NCBI GenBank assembly: GCA_029204225.1
Contig: CM055095.1
Location: 37,534,597-37,598,596 of the forward strand
Source of the DNA: Diphasiastrum complanatum
Taxonomy: Eukaryota; Streptophyta; Lycopodiopsida; Lycopodiales; Lycopodiaceae
Direction: 5' to 3'
Length of the DNA: 64,000 nt
In this document: positions 45,813 to 58,329 of the stretch, piece after piece
How the letters are laid out: every line of letters begins with the position of its first letter
How positions within the stretch are numbered: position 1 is the first letter of the stretch
The notes under the pieces: model-generated
Seen by the model: the letters and a program-made list of their open reading frames with translations, nothing else
What the model was told of the DNA's origin: nothing
Database searches by the model: none
Position numbers and translations under genes: made by a program

Positions 45813-46734
45813 ATGGCTTCCTCTTCCTCTACTGATGATACTGGCACGAAGTAGGTTATCCAAAGCGAGATACCTACTGCCACCCAGATATGGGCCCTAC
45901 CATCTGATTTCTTGGTAACCCCTTGGCTTCAAGAAGTTGGCTATACTTGTCACAAACATATGATGTGACTCACTTAAACTATTCAATGTCAATTGCACGA
46001 TCTCACAAACTCTTACCAAAGGTATCACTATGTTGCTGTAAGAAGATAATTGAAGAAGTCAAGACACTTCATCTACCTCTTCGTCTCATGCTCTATATGT
46101 CAACAAGGGCTCGAAACGGCAGAAGCAAAAAAGCTCCAAGCAGTCTAGATCGAATCAGAAACAGACTCAAAATCAAGAACAATCATCAAATTCACATTTA
46201 GCGAAGAAGAAAATGTTTTGCAGGTATTGCAAATGCAATAACCATGAGATCCAGGATTGTCGAATTTCCAAAGCGAAGAATGCATCCAAGCAACCTGATC
46301 AACAAGCAAATACAATTACAGCATCTCCTAAAGTTGAAATGGACGAAAGCGCTTTTATGGTCAAAGACAAATATACAGATTCGAACGATTCATGGTTTCT
46401 AGATTCCGGAGCTACTCGACATATGACCAATCATCGTGAGATTTTCCAATCCTATATGCCTTACAGCACAAAGAAATATGTTCATCTTGTTGATGATAGC
46501 ACTCACACTATCAAAGGTGAAGGTATGTAAGATTAAGATTCCAACATAATCAATTCAAACTACTATCAAAGATCTTGTATGTTCCTAAACTCCCTACAAA
46601 TCTGTTATCAGTAAGTAGAATTATAGATTTAGGTCGTAAGTTGGAGTTTGAGTCTGAAGAATTACAGAAACGCATACATTTTGAGACAAACCTAAGCGTA
46701 ATAAAAGATAGTATTGATTCAGTATGAAACAAAA
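45813..46734 (+). pseudogene. Copia gag-protease remnant
   Basis: A frame from ATG 45813 (MASSSSTDDTGTK, then a TAG) begins gag. A stretch resembling the gag end carries STRARNGRSKKAPSS. The knuckle CRYCKCNNHEIQDC is at about 46216, followed by protease SWFLDSGATRHMTNHREIF. After a frameshift the protease tail (VLYVPKL..NLLSVSRI-like) runs to about 46730, where an LTR has inserted. Most of gag is deleted. Confidence 0.65.
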
Positions 46735-47449
46735 TAGAAGTAAATTAGTAGTACAAGTTTGTAGATCGAAGCCGCGTACTCTAAGCTATTTCTGAGCGAC
46801 TAAATAAATGTCTGAATTAAGCGCAACTACTGATAAGTAGTAAGCGCAATAGAAATCTCTAATCAACTCTAAAGAACTGAGCTAGAATGCTCAAGAGTGT
46901 TCAAGCTCGCAGGCTTGAGAGAGAGCTAACTATTCAATACTTGATCTCTTAGTTAAGATGTTGAAATATGAATAACTATTTATACTAAGCAATTAGGTCG
47001 TCAAATGCGGCTGCTAGTTGGCTGGAGTCGGCTGACATTCATCCAGTTCTTCTCAAAAGTTGCTTGTTGATAAGCGATGACATTTGGCCAGTTTGTCTGC
47101 ATAAATAAACGTGACTGTCACTCTGCAGAAATGAACATAACTGTCATCAGTGAGAAAGCGGAAAATGTGATTTTTGTGAGAAATGTGACAGTGTCGCAAA
47201 ATCTCATTTTCTGAATATTGGGGTAGCCCCACACTTTGCCAAAGTCATTTCCTTAACATTTGAAAAAAGCGACACTGCATTTTTACTCGCAATTCCTGAC
47301 AGGCGAAAAATGCACAAAACACGCCACTACTTTTTTATTCGGAACTTCCAGTTCTGTATCTTATTCTACATTTTTCTGAAAATACATTCGGATAATCATA
47401 TTTAATAACTGTGCAACCAATAGATCTTCTGATAGACTTTTACACATCA
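46735..47449 (-). mobile_element. LTR of a gypsy-like element (minus strand)
   Basis: On the minus strand a polypurine tract AAAAGAGGGGTGAAG (about 47450-47466) is followed by TGATGTGTAAAAG at 47449. A TATA box GTATAAATAG lies at plus 46976-46985, and a plausible end GTTTCA at 46735. It interrupts the copia protease remnant. 715 bp with TG...CA ends. Confidence 0.5.
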
Positions 47450-48775
47450 CTTCACCCCTCTTTTTTAAAGAAATTTCCAATTTCTCGAAAGTTAACCGGA
47501 TGACACATGAACATATCTGAAAAGTCTTGAATACTAAGTGCCTTCCCAAAAAGGATTCGCTCTATTATACACATGACTTTTCCTTTGAACATTTTCAGCA
47601 TGAGTGACAGTAAACATCATCCATCTAAGATCTATCTATGCATAAGAGATAATCTGGGTTTTAAGAATTTGAAAATACAAAAGACTCAAGAATTTATTCA
47701 AAGTTAATTCGCATGATAACAATCCTTCAGAAAATAAATGATTCCACACTTGAAGGATCATATGAAATTTGTCTGATATCAAGTATCTCAGAAATTTTAA
47801 AGAAGTGAGGGTTCTAAAACGATGAGAAACAACTTTAAGAGTTTTATGATTTTGTATATTATGAGACACCCACATTGGGACCCAGACTAAACCTCAAAAT
47901 TTCACAAAATACCCATAACAATAAACCAATGGCTTTTTTTTTTCCATATCGCGAATAGGTACTAGAATTTGCCACTGATAATCAGATCTTTACAACCCTA
48001 GAATTTGCTTTCCGAAATTACTGATGTCCCATACCACCAGCTCTTCCTTCTAGAAAATCCTTAACCGCCTTATTCTGATATTCCAGAATTCAATTAAACC
48101 TTTTGGATTTCCTATACCATGTATAGGCACATATCTGACACAAGCAAAACACTGAAGAATCCATTAGTTTTGTTTTTGATGAATAACAATAATCCATTTA
48201 TGAAACTATGATTTAACAAGAAGGATCATTCATGGTTAAACTTACAATCACATTACGAATCCAGTCTGGTTAATAACAAGTTTTCAAAATCCCTTCAAAC
48301 TAAGAGTTTTAACTCTAGGAATAAGGCTCTATCTTGTACTAATGGAACGAATGTGATCAATATATCCATTCTCTCTTCGTATATTACAATTCACACTCAA
48401 AATTAAGGTCATTCTCATGGTCAGAAAAGATATCAATCAAAATTTCAACTAGATGAACTTTCTCATGGAATTACATCCACATTTAGTATTATCCAATTTT
48501 TCACAGGGATTTTCAAAACCCAAATTACATAACACATGCACATTTACTATCTCTAATGTCAATTTCTTCCTCCCTTAAAAATTTTCAGTTCCCTGAAAAT
48601 TTCACCCCATTAAGGTCTAAGGAATTCTCATAGACATATAGAAAATCAGTTTCCCTTCATATTCACCTGGCTTTAGCATTAATTCATTAATGTTTGTCAA
48701 TCAAGGTGTACAAAATATGAAATGACATGAAAGAAAAATCCTCAATATTGATTGTATGCTCTCTAATTCAGTATG

Positions 48776-48829
<54 letters not shown>

Positions 48830-49080
48830 AATAAAGAGTTTCCTTCATTTTCCGGGTATTTCATATTATGTTACAGCTTAATATCACATTCAATGAATAT
48901 TGTGCTAAGACATTTCGCTCATTTATTTCTAAAGATCATAATCAATCAGAAATAAAATCACAAAAACAATCAGTTTTTAATGTTTTACCGATAGGGAAGG
49001 AAAAACCCAAAATACTTTTTAACAAATATTCTGGGAGCAATTCTCATCTCCAAGGTTAAAAAACGTTGAAACCCGAGCAC
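47450..49080 (-). mobile_element. AT-rich internal/UTR sequence of the same gypsy-like element
   Basis: 47450-47690 is homologous to 29268-29500. The rest is AT-rich with scattered similarity in style but no recognisable protein. It contains an (AT)n tract at 48780-48824. 49.08-49.5 kb has short frames on both strands that I cannot assign. Confidence 0.35.
48780..48824. repeat. Microsatellite (AT)n
   Basis: About 22 uninterrupted AT units. Confidence 0.97.
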
Positions 49081-49598
49081 CAAGAGACGGAACCAACGGC
49101 TTACAATTGCTCTGGAAACATCATGTTTCATGGCTGCCATAGGTGATCTGGCTGCGCTCTCCATTGCTTCAACAAAGCAGCGTTTTGGCTACAGTTCACA
49201 ATTTTTTCATTGTCTTCCACCGGCCCTAAATCCCGAACAGATCCAGTCTTGAGGATTAATCCTGAAGGGCGGAAAACAGCAGATCAGTGACCATTTGCAT
49301 AATGCTGGATCGAGCTTCCTATGCACTGCAGCCATCGCTGGGACGAATAAGAATTGCCTCTTCCATAGCTGCGTTGGATCTATTTGATTACGAAAGGACA
49401 TTGATGACTTTTTTTATTTTGCAAACTGTACCTCTGTTTGTCTTATGGTCCCAATCTTTATCCTTAAGCTGTAATAAAGTATCATATAACTAAAGGCTTA
49501 CAAAACAAAACACAATAAGATGTTCTATGCACATTTTCACTACCAAAACTTACTAAAAATGGATTTGCCTTTGATCAATGATTAATGCTTTTGTACTT

Positions 49599-49611
49599 GG
49601 ATCTGATACCA
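49599..49611 (-). promoter_or_regulatory. Copia primer-binding site (minus strand)
   Basis: TGGTATCAGATCC on the minus strand, one or two mismatches from the copia consensus, followed by AAGTACAA as after the PBS at 51602. Confidence 0.6.
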
Positions 49612-50173
49612 TGTGAAAGTACTGTACTTTAGCACCATAAATGGATTTACAAAAAATCCACAAGAGTGATTGGATGCATGCTTAACAATCTATCAAAAAA
49701 CTAGTCATCAAAAAGTTGATCTAGATTTGCGATTTGACAACCAACAAGCATTAACAATCAAAAGCATTGATCAATATTGAATCCGAGCCCACACATGTGT
49801 ACTATAGGCTGTAGTACGGCCTTCAAGCTGAGAAACAAGTAGAAATTGATTTGGTTGCATTTGGATCACAAAAACTCAATGTACATAGTGAACTAGCTTG
49901 AGATTGCCAATGAGCTCCAAAAATATTCTATCTTCTCACTATGGGAGCTTGGAATACATAGCAAATTCGACTTCCTTCTTGAAGTTAGGTGGATTAGCAT
50001 GTAATAAGGAAGTTAATTCAGTCTTCTTGCCCTAAAATGAAACTCTAGCTGGAACCCAATTATGTACAAAATTTACACTATTCTTCATGGCTTTTGATCA
50101 AGCTAGATTTGCCAGTTTTTGGCCGTTCTTCACATGTTAGGGTAAAATAATTGGCTAAATATAAACGAGCACA
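49612..50173 (-). mobile_element. Candidate copia LTR (minus strand)
   Basis: Upstream of the primer-binding site on the minus strand. The end CACA touches the site at 49612 and a matching TGTG lies at 50173, giving 562 bp with 4-bp inverted ends. There is no partner LTR, and the following leader/gag is not recognised, so the far border is a guess. Confidence 0.35.
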
Positions 50174-50209
50174 GGTATTGTTGTGATTTTTTAGACACGA
50201 TCGGTATTA

Positions 50210-50780
50210 AGAATTAATGAAACAGGATGGTAGCTGGCGTACTCTTGGAAAGCATGGATCTGCTCAAGGGTTTCGAAAATGGTTCTTTACCTAATATGGG
50301 TTCAGGTATTGGTATGACATGGATTTGCCCCATATCTGAGTACCGATCCATGCTATCTCTTGTTTGCGAATTGCAACCTATATGGCATAGTTGTTTTTCA
50401 AATACATATGCTTTAACTTTATAATTGATATGGACTACTACCATAAAACTGATCCAAATGATGGAATGCCCAGATACGGTAATAATATAAGAAAGCCTAT
50501 CGCTATTAATCATGTTTACATAGGGAAGATTGGACTATATTTTTACGTCAAATATTTTATAAGTTGTTAAGCTGCTAAACTTATTTTGGACATGGATAAC
50601 AACTGACATTCAATGTTGACACCTGTCTTCCTCACTGTGCTAACTTGAGCGATTTTGTGTGGTGGGATGGTGGCAGATACCAGCTGGATGTCTTGAAATT
50701 TGTTTTGCTTTACAGTGCTTTTCTTTGAAGTATTGTATGCTTTCAGCTATGTTTTACCTTAATTGGGTTATGAATAAAGG
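50210..50780 (-). repeat. Dispersed repeat, copy 2 (see 17.1-17.66 kb)
   Basis: Reverse-complement relative of 17100-17660. On the plus strand a 65-codon frame (50227-50424) reads SMDLLKGFENGSLPN..., but the other copy does not obviously keep it. It lies immediately left of the 5' LTR at 50809, so that element inserted next to or into this repeat. Confidence 0.6.
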
Positions 50781-50808
50781 TTTCAAAATTTTGGTCTTGC
50801 TTTGGCAA

Positions 50809-51600
50809 TGTTAAAATTGGCAAAAGCTAACTTGATCAAATTCGTAAATACCATTATGAGTAGTACATATCATCATTAGACATGTGTGGAGCCTGTTCCC
50901 ACATGTGAAATAAATGCATTTATCATTTAGATGAGTCATATAGGTTGTACCTACCATTTCATTTGAGATCTAGTGGCTAAAATGGCCAAAATCTAGTTTT
51001 CTAGCTATATGCCACTTGGCATCATTTTATTGGTAGGAAAAGCTATGTCACATGGATAGGAGTGATCTCACACGTGCCAAAGACTGCTCACATGTGTGAA
51101 AACATCAGTAGTAGGTGAGATTCAACTTGTAGTAGATATTTGTGCAACTCCCTATAAATTAGGAAAAATCAAGGGAGGTGGCTATAAGTTAGAAAACTTG
51201 GTCCGTGTGCCATATTGATGATTATTGGTGGATCCTTTGATGAGTAGGCACTCTCACACGTGCCAAATCAGCTGAGTAAGCATCAGCTCTTGTGTATATA
51301 TGGTGGCTCATCTGGTCATAATTAACAAGAAAGCTAAATCTTGGTTTTGGTGCATTTCTTGAGTAATAGTGTACTTCATTATTTGCTGGTAGTACGTACT
51401 CTGACAGGTCTTCACACGTGTGAAACCAGCAAGTACAAGTTTTGATCATATTTGATTGTTCTTGTTAGATTTGTTGATGTAGATTTGATCTAGTGCTATG
51501 TAATCTTGTGTAGATTGGTAGATCAATCTAATCTAACACCCAATCACACTTGTGGATCTGATTTGGATCCATTCTTGGTCCTTTTTGCTGTACTTTGACA
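50809..51600 (+). mobile_element. 5' LTR of non-autonomous LTR element N
   Basis: 792 bp from TGTTAAAATTGG to GTACTTTGACA, almost identical to 55438-56276 apart from two indels (about 10 and 47 bp). It is preceded by GGCAA (50804-50808); GGAAA follows the 3' LTR, giving a 5-bp duplication with one mismatch. It contains several CACGTG/CACATGTG palindromes, including TTCACACGTGTGAA at 51411-51424. Confidence 0.92.
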
Positions 51601-51617
51601 TCGTATCAGAGCCAAGT
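51601..51617 (+). promoter_or_regulatory. Primer-binding site of element N
   Basis: TCGTATCAGAGCCAAGT directly after the LTR end, one mismatch from the copia TGGTATCAGAGC site. Confidence 0.85.
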
Positions 51618-53444
51618 ACAAGTGCATTTAGGGCATTGATTTAAACTATACCCAAATTGGCAGGTTTTTGAAAACAAGCTAATATTAAGGTAGTGAGTGA
51701 GGTTGAATGGATAGCTAGAACCATCATATTTGTACCAAATCTTGCTGTGGGCTGTAGGTGTACTTTCCACACGTGTGGGGCCGTACAGGACCTGTTTTTT
51801 ACAGTAAAATTCAGTTTGGTTCATTTTGAGCTTCATACACCCAATTTTGAGTCAATTTAGTGCATTTTTTAGGCTTTCACTTGATTGTTTCTAATTCATT
51901 GATTTGTTCTTGGTTTAGATCAATCATGTAGATGGATTAAAGCTTGTTTACAGTACATTGAAGTTGATTCTCTGATTTTTTGAGTGTACATTGAAGTTGA
52001 GAGAGAAAGAGTCCTATAAACCAAAGATTAAGGAGTGATTTGCAAGGGGAGTGATTGAAATCCATTATACCTTCATTCTAGATTTGTTCAAGAGTGAAAG
52101 GGCCGAGTCTAGAAGCATATAAATGCTAGAAGACACTCTTGGATCAGTCCTCCAAGTGAAATCTTGGTGAATTTCTAAAGCACAAACACTCATAAAGGCA
52201 AAATCTACTTATGTGATAAGAATTGTTGGCAAGTACTAGGAGAAAAATTTGAGATCCAAATCACATTGTTCACCTCTAATCAAGTGTGTGAGTATGTTTT
52301 TTTGGCTTGAATTAAAGTCATAAAGGTGAGTGAGGCATATGTGTTGTGGTTGATCCAAAATTTCTAAGAGATCCTTCCTTTGTAGAGGGCAAGAACTAGT
52401 AACTCAATTCTTGACTTTGGTGAAAAATTTGTCTTCTTCATTGTGATCAAATCTTGCTAGTGGCATTAGCTCCTTGTAGGCACATATCTTAGTGAGAGAG
52501 AAGTATCACATTTCTAGAAATTTGAATTTCATTCCAACTCTAAAGAGGTAGAGTCATTGGTACTTGGTAGAGTCCAATAGGGGTGAATGAATTCAATTTT
52601 TTGAGCAAAATTTTGACATTATATGTATGAAACTCAAATAAGTTCTATTCAACTTTCTTTGTGAGAGTGTGAGGGTCAAGTTGTGATCCCATTGGGAGTC
52701 TAGAACATGGAGGAGTCCATATTTGAGTGTTCATGCATGGTTGGGATCTTTGTGAATCTCTAGATGTCTAAAGTTTAAGCTTGGTGAAAAATTATTGACA
52801 TAGATTGTTATCAAACCATTTCATGTCCATTCCAAATCTCAAGAGTGAGATTCTTTGGGTCAAGAGGGATTCCAAAAGGGGTGATTGGTTCTGATCTTTG
52901 TGTGTTTGAATCAAGTATACATGTCAAGTTTTTGTGATCTAGTGTAGATCCTTTTTTGTGAAAATTAGTGGTTTAATTTGTTGTCAAATCAAATCAAATT
53001 CAATCCAAATCTCAAGAGTGAGATTATTTGGGTCAATAGTAAATCCAAAAGGAGTGACTAAGTTCGATTTTCAAGTATTTGAAACAAAACCCATACTTTG
53101 TTCAAGAATCTCAAAAGTTGAGAGAACTAGTCAAGAGAAAAGGAAAATCTAGGTGTCAAATCTTTTCAAATCCATTCCAACTCTCAAGAGGAAGATTCAT
53201 TGGTATTTTTGAGTCCAATAGGGGTGTTTGGATCTGATTTTTGTAATTTGATAGAGTGCTTTTGTCTTAGTGATCAAAACAAAGATTAGTTTCCAATTGA
53301 CTAGGTTGAAAGAGATATGATTCAAATTTGTGGTCTAGATCTTGTGTAGATCCTTCTAGATTGTTGAATGTGTTCAAATCTAGTTTCTTGAGAGTCACAA
53401 ATTACATTTTGAAAAGTCATATCACTAGGTTTTACTTCCTCATC
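51618..53444 (+). repeat. Repeat-bearing leader of element N
   Basis: 1.8 kb without a gene. Between about 52500 and 53290 a unit of about 172 bp recurs: (C)AATCCAA(A/C)TCTC.AGAG, GA(G/T)TC.TTGG and AATAGGGGTG or AAAAGGGGTG words occur near 52530, 52828, 53001 and 53172, with a weaker copy near 52680. CCACACGTGTGG, a perfect palindrome, is at 51767-51778. Confidence 0.65.
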
Positions 53445-55223
53445 ATGGCATCAATAGGTGGCAACCTATTGGAGGCAAGTAAGGATCCTAAATTCAACCT
53501 TTGTGGCAAGAGAGATCATTTTGTCTCAAGATGCTACAAAATGAAGACCAATCCATCCAAGGAGAACCAAAGCAAGGGGGCCGAGGTGAAGGATGGAGCT
53601 TCAATTTCAAAGTGCAAAGGAAAGAAGGACAAATCCAAGGAAAGGTGTTTCCTTTGTGGAAAGATGCATGAGGCTTGGAGTCTCACAAGGACTTACAAGA
53701 TTTGTCTTCAAAAGTCCATCATCACACATTTCAAACCTTTAGAAGTTTTTCATTTGGAAGTGCATTGTTTGGTTCAAGATGCAAAGATAAATGTCACTTT
53801 CATTAATGTCACTTGGATTTATTTCATGTCCTTAGAAAGCATTTTGCTTAGAACTTTAGAAAAGTTCAAATTTATTGTTATGATCCAAGAGAAACCAAGA
53901 AAGATTAAGGAGGAGCAATCAAAAAATGAAAATAGTTTCATTTATGCTCTCATGAAATCTTATGAAGAACTATTTTGCTTTGAAGAGATTTTTGTATCTC
54001 AAAGGTGGATTAAGGCAATACTAGTTGAGTGTGATGCCTTAATAGATAGCAAAGCATGTTTTCCTTGTAAACTTACAATGAATATGAAGTCAAGGAAATA
54101 GAAATGTCTTCATAATGTACTTTTTGTTGGTTTCAAGAAGATCATGAATGATGTGTTCATTCATAATGTTGAAGATTGTAAATTTTCAATTTTAAAGGCA
54201 AGTTGTAAACTTCTTATGAGAATAAGTGAAGCATCCAAAGTGGACACTTATATCCATAAGCAAGTAGTTAGCCTTATTGAGATGGAAATACTTCTTGATT
54301 TCAATATTAAAAAAATCAAGCCAAGTTGTGGTGATTTTTGGACTTATGTTTCTAGCATAAGTAATGTTGATGATCATATCAAGTGCACATTATATGATCA
54401 TGTTTGTTGTGATTATTTTGAGACATGGAGGTCTTGGATTTCCATCAAGGAGGAGCACCAAGAAGTTGATCTTGACGAGTCATCTCAAGATTCAAGTGTG
54501 CCAAGGATTGAGGAGGAGAGTCATTCTCAAGTTATGATTCCAAAAAGAATATCAAGAGACATGGTTGAGCTCATATGGCTCAAATTTCAAGGGAAAAATG
54601 AGCACATTTCAAGTAGTATACATCTCATTCTTGTTTCTCTTATGTCATTTGGTGAATCAGTTTGCTTTAGTGAGACTTTTGCATCTCAAAGTTGAAGTAA
54701 AGCCATACTAGTTGAGTATGATGTCTCTATTGAGAACATAGTTGATGTTCTTAATGATTTGAAATCGATTTTAGATCAATTAGAAAGCGAATGGTTATTT
54801 CCTCAAATGTATGCTCTTGAGTCTTGCAAGAGCAAGAGTGATTTGTCCACTCATAGTGTGAAAAATTGTCTTTTTTCATGTATTGAGGCAAATTGTAAAC
54901 TCTTTATGAGAGAAAGTGAATCATCCTCTAAGGAAACTTATCTCCATAATGAAGTATCTAGCCTCATTAGATCTGAGATTAGCATGGAAACCAAGCATGA
55001 AGATATGATACAAACTCTTTGTTATTATAGCATGCATAGTCTTGCCAATGTTGATGAGCCTAATCCTCGAGATCTTGGTAACATGATGTTGGATCTTTGT
55101 GATCCTCATGAGTCAAGAAGGACTCTTTATTTTCTATGGAGTTGTAGCTATTTTCAAGGAGGAGGAGCTTTTGGATCAACCATATGCTTCAAGGATGGAA
55201 CAAATCAATGGAAGAGGTGCTAG
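53445..55223 (+). pseudogene. Element N internal coding region: gag stub and duplicated linker-like protein
   Basis: ATG 53445 opens MASIGGNLLEASKDPKFN, a copia gag start, and jumps directly to a zinc-knuckle-like LCGKRDHFVSRCYK (first Cys missing) and a second, RCFLCGKMHEAWS (final Cys missing). The gag body is gone. Three adjacent frames follow (to 54101, 54144-54695, 54759-55223) without protease, integrase or RT. Two stretches are homologous to one another: CFEEIFVSQRWIKAILVEC vs CFSETFASQS..KAILVEY, and SCKLLMRISEASKVDTYIHK vs NCKLFMRESESSSKETYLHN. The repeated unit is about 700 bp. The AILVECDALI motif resembles the copia integrase-RT linker. The element needs proteins in trans. Confidence 0.65.
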
Positions 55224-55425
55224 GATGGTGCAAAGCTCTCAAGTTCATCAAAAAAGTCAACATCAAAGAGGCATTATCATGGATACGGTGATTTCAGATC
55301 GACATCAAGCTCATTGGCTGATCTTCACACCTTTGAACCAACAAGGATCCATATTTGAATACCAATTCAACCCATGGAGTCAATCTCAATATCATCATAT
55401 TTTTATCAAGTTAGTTTTGAGGAGG

Positions 55426-55437
55426 AGTGTTAAAATT
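55426..55437 (+). other. Polypurine tract of element N
   Basis: GAGGAGGAG directly before the 3' LTR start TGTTAAAATTGG. Confidence 0.8.
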
Positions 55438-56276
55438 GGCAAAAGCTAACTTGATCAAATCTTGTAAATACCATTATGAGTAGTACATATCATCATTAGA
55501 CATGTGTGGAGCCTGTTCCCACGTGTGAAATAAATGCATTTATCATTTAGATGAGTCATATAGGTTGTACCTACCATTTTATTTGAGATCTAGTGGCTAA
55601 AATGGCCAAAATCTAGTTTTCTAGCTATATGCCACTTGGCATCATTTTATTGGTAGGAAAAGCTATTTCACATGGATAGGAGTGATCTCACACGTGACAA
55701 GGACTGCTCACATGTGTGAAAACATCAGTAGTAGGTGAGATTCAACTTGTAGTAGATATTTGTGCAACTCCCTATAAATTAGAAAAATTGTCTAAAATCA
55801 AGGGAGGTGGCTATAAGTTAGGAAACTTGGTCCGTGTGCCATATTGATGATTATTGGTGGATCCTTTGATGAGTAGGCACTCTCACACGTGCCAAATCAG
55901 CTGAGTAAGCATCAGCTCTTGTGTATATATGGTGGCTCATTTGGCCATAATTGACAAGAAAGCTGAATCTTGGTTTTGGTGCATTTCTTGAGTAATCTCT
56001 CCATTTGTCTTGTGATTTTATGCTTCTAATGGTTTCTAAGCTTAGTGTACTTCATTATTTGCTGGTAGTCCGTACTCTGACAGGTCTTCACACGTGTGAA
56101 ACCAACAAGTACAAGTTTTGATCATATTTGATTGTTCTTGTTAGATTTGTTGATGTAGATTTGATCTAGTGCTATGTAATCTTGTGTAGATTGGTAGATC
56201 AATCTAATCTAACACCCAATCACACTTGTGGATCTGATTTGGATCCATTATTGGTCCTTTCTGTTGTACTTTGACA
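55438..56276 (+). mobile_element. 3' LTR of non-autonomous LTR element N
   Basis: 839 bp, matching 50809-51600; the longer length comes from about 10 bp near 55785 and 47 bp near 55997 that are missing from the 5' copy. It ends TACTTTGACA, followed by GGAAA (56277-56281). Confidence 0.92.
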
Positions 56277-57119
56277 GGAAAGATGAGCTATGTGTCATTA
56301 ATCTCTCTCTATGCATTCTTGTGGTGTAAATCCGACTATCCTTTGGTCGGGATAGTATCAAACCTTTACCTTATGTGGATTTGGCAAAACAGGTTTTTTT
56401 TCATGGTTTAGTCCTCAGGTTGGTTTCAAGATGTTGTTGATCTTGGTTACGGGGAGCCCCTCCCTCCCCCTAATCGATTCATTCAAACTTTTATTTGTTG
56501 TATGAAAGAGCTGTGATGTTGCATGGTTTTATTATTGAAATTCTTTTCGCAAGACATCTGTGATATCAGAGACCAATATAACTTTGAGTCTTGCCAAGCT
56601 GAAAACTGCCAGATTCCCATGATCCCTAGCTGTACTACTAAGTTCAAATCTGCTCGCACTACTTTTAAACTTTGGAGCTTACCCACTATGAACTTTCTTG
56701 CTCCCATACCAATTGAACTCTAGATATTACTTGCACATCTGATTGAAAAAGAGGTACAAACCTGCAAACTTGTTGCCCTGAACAAGAATACCTCACTTGA
56801 GACACTCATCGTCTTTGACAATATAATTCGCATGAACTTGATTGAACCTTCTCGTTGCCCTTCGGAGCAAACCTGGGCTCGAGTCTATGGACACTTTGAC
56901 ACCGGCTTCAGTAGAGTGAATATGCACCAAGACAAAATTTGAAACTGGAAGAGACCCTTCTTCAAATGCAGATGTGGTGACAAGTGCAGGAACAATTCCT
57001 CCATTGTCTATTATCATTGCTGGTTCTTATGATCGAGTACATGCATTCATTCAAATCTTGAAAGATATTGAAGTGGTCAATATGTTTACTTTTGAGCAAA
57101 GTTCAAGATCTAGCATCCT

Positions 57120-57689
57120 AGTGTTGGCAAATTGGTAAATTGTTGACAATGTAGGATCAAGGGTTGTATGCAAATCTTGTGGAGATACTTGAAGTATTTC
57201 AAGTTCAGGTTTTGCTCATTCAAATGGAGCAGAGAACACATCATTTTGGCATTCATTCACTCAAGGGCTTTCATGGATTGGAGATCTACAAAGGCAAGGT
57301 GGTGATGGAGGTTCATTCATGGAGATACATAGTGCATTCACTATGGGCATAGTGGAATGTGGAGGAGGCAATCAAACACTTGTTGGTTACTTTCACTTAC
57401 AACTTGTTTGCTGTTGTTTTACAGATTATTCAAAGGTGGATACATGGAGGAATCCTTCCATTATGATTCTATGTTCTTTTACATGTATCTTGTTCACCAT
57501 TATATGTAAAATTGATGTAAGAAATAGTGAAGCATCCTATATGGACACTATTATCTATATCAATTATGTTGTACTTCATATTTTACATATTAGAACACTT
57601 GAGAAGAGATCTATTATCATGGTGGAGATCATTCTTAGGTTGGAGCAAAGTAGTGCTGTAAAACTAGCAAGGTAAGTTGAAGAGGGAGT
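57120..57689 (+). repeat. Dispersed repeat copy 2 and polypurine tract
   Basis: 57230-57550 is the partner of 5880-6300 (minus). It ends in GAAGAGGGAG (57680-57689), a polypurine tract before an LTR-like start, so it is internal sequence near a 3' LTR. 56.28-57.1 kb holds short frames and no recognised gene. Confidence 0.5.
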
Positions 57690-58150
57690 GTGAAAATTGT
57701 CAACATTTCCTAGCTAGTTTGAGGCCTAAATTGGCAATTTTTGTACATAGTTTTGGATCTAACATTTCACACGTGTGAAAGAGGCCTAGATACTTTTATT
57801 TTAGTATATATCTCATGTTGAAGAAGTTTCAAACTTCAGGACCTTCGAAATGATACCAAAATCATGTTATTTGGACATATAGGCCAAAATTGGCTATTTT
57901 AGGCTACTGGTGCCCTAAATTTGGGTCCTAAGTTCTAGAGAGAGGAGAGAGAGTCATCTCTCTCACCTATATTAGGCTGAAATTCGTGGAGAACAGGTTG
58001 GAGAAACTTATTGTATTGTTGAGAGAGATCAATAGATCATTGTCACAGTTTCTTCCTCCATTGAGAGCATTGCTTTGTGTATTGTCTTCAAGCTTTTGTG
58101 TATGGTCTAAAGAGATTTCCAAAAGTGGTAGGCTGCTATCGTAGGGCTGG
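57690..58150 (+). mobile_element. Probable 3' LTR following the dispersed repeat
   Basis: It starts TGTGAAAATTGTC after the polypurine tract. It contains the perfect 16-bp palindrome TTTCACACGTGTGAAA at 57765-57780 and a CTATATTA box near 57966. The end is unresolved (about 58150). No partner was found. Confidence 0.45.
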
Positions 58151-58329
58151 TATGCTATTGTTTTTGGCTGCCATCAGTACCTTTTATTAGTTTCTTTTGT
58201 CTCTTGAATGCTTTGTCAAGTTCATATGTATCAAAGGTAGCATTAGGATGCTTTGCCATTTCTAGCTTTTGTAGCTTGTTGTGCAAAGATCTTAGCCAAA
58301 TATTTTGGGAGTTTGGATCCATTCAAGAT

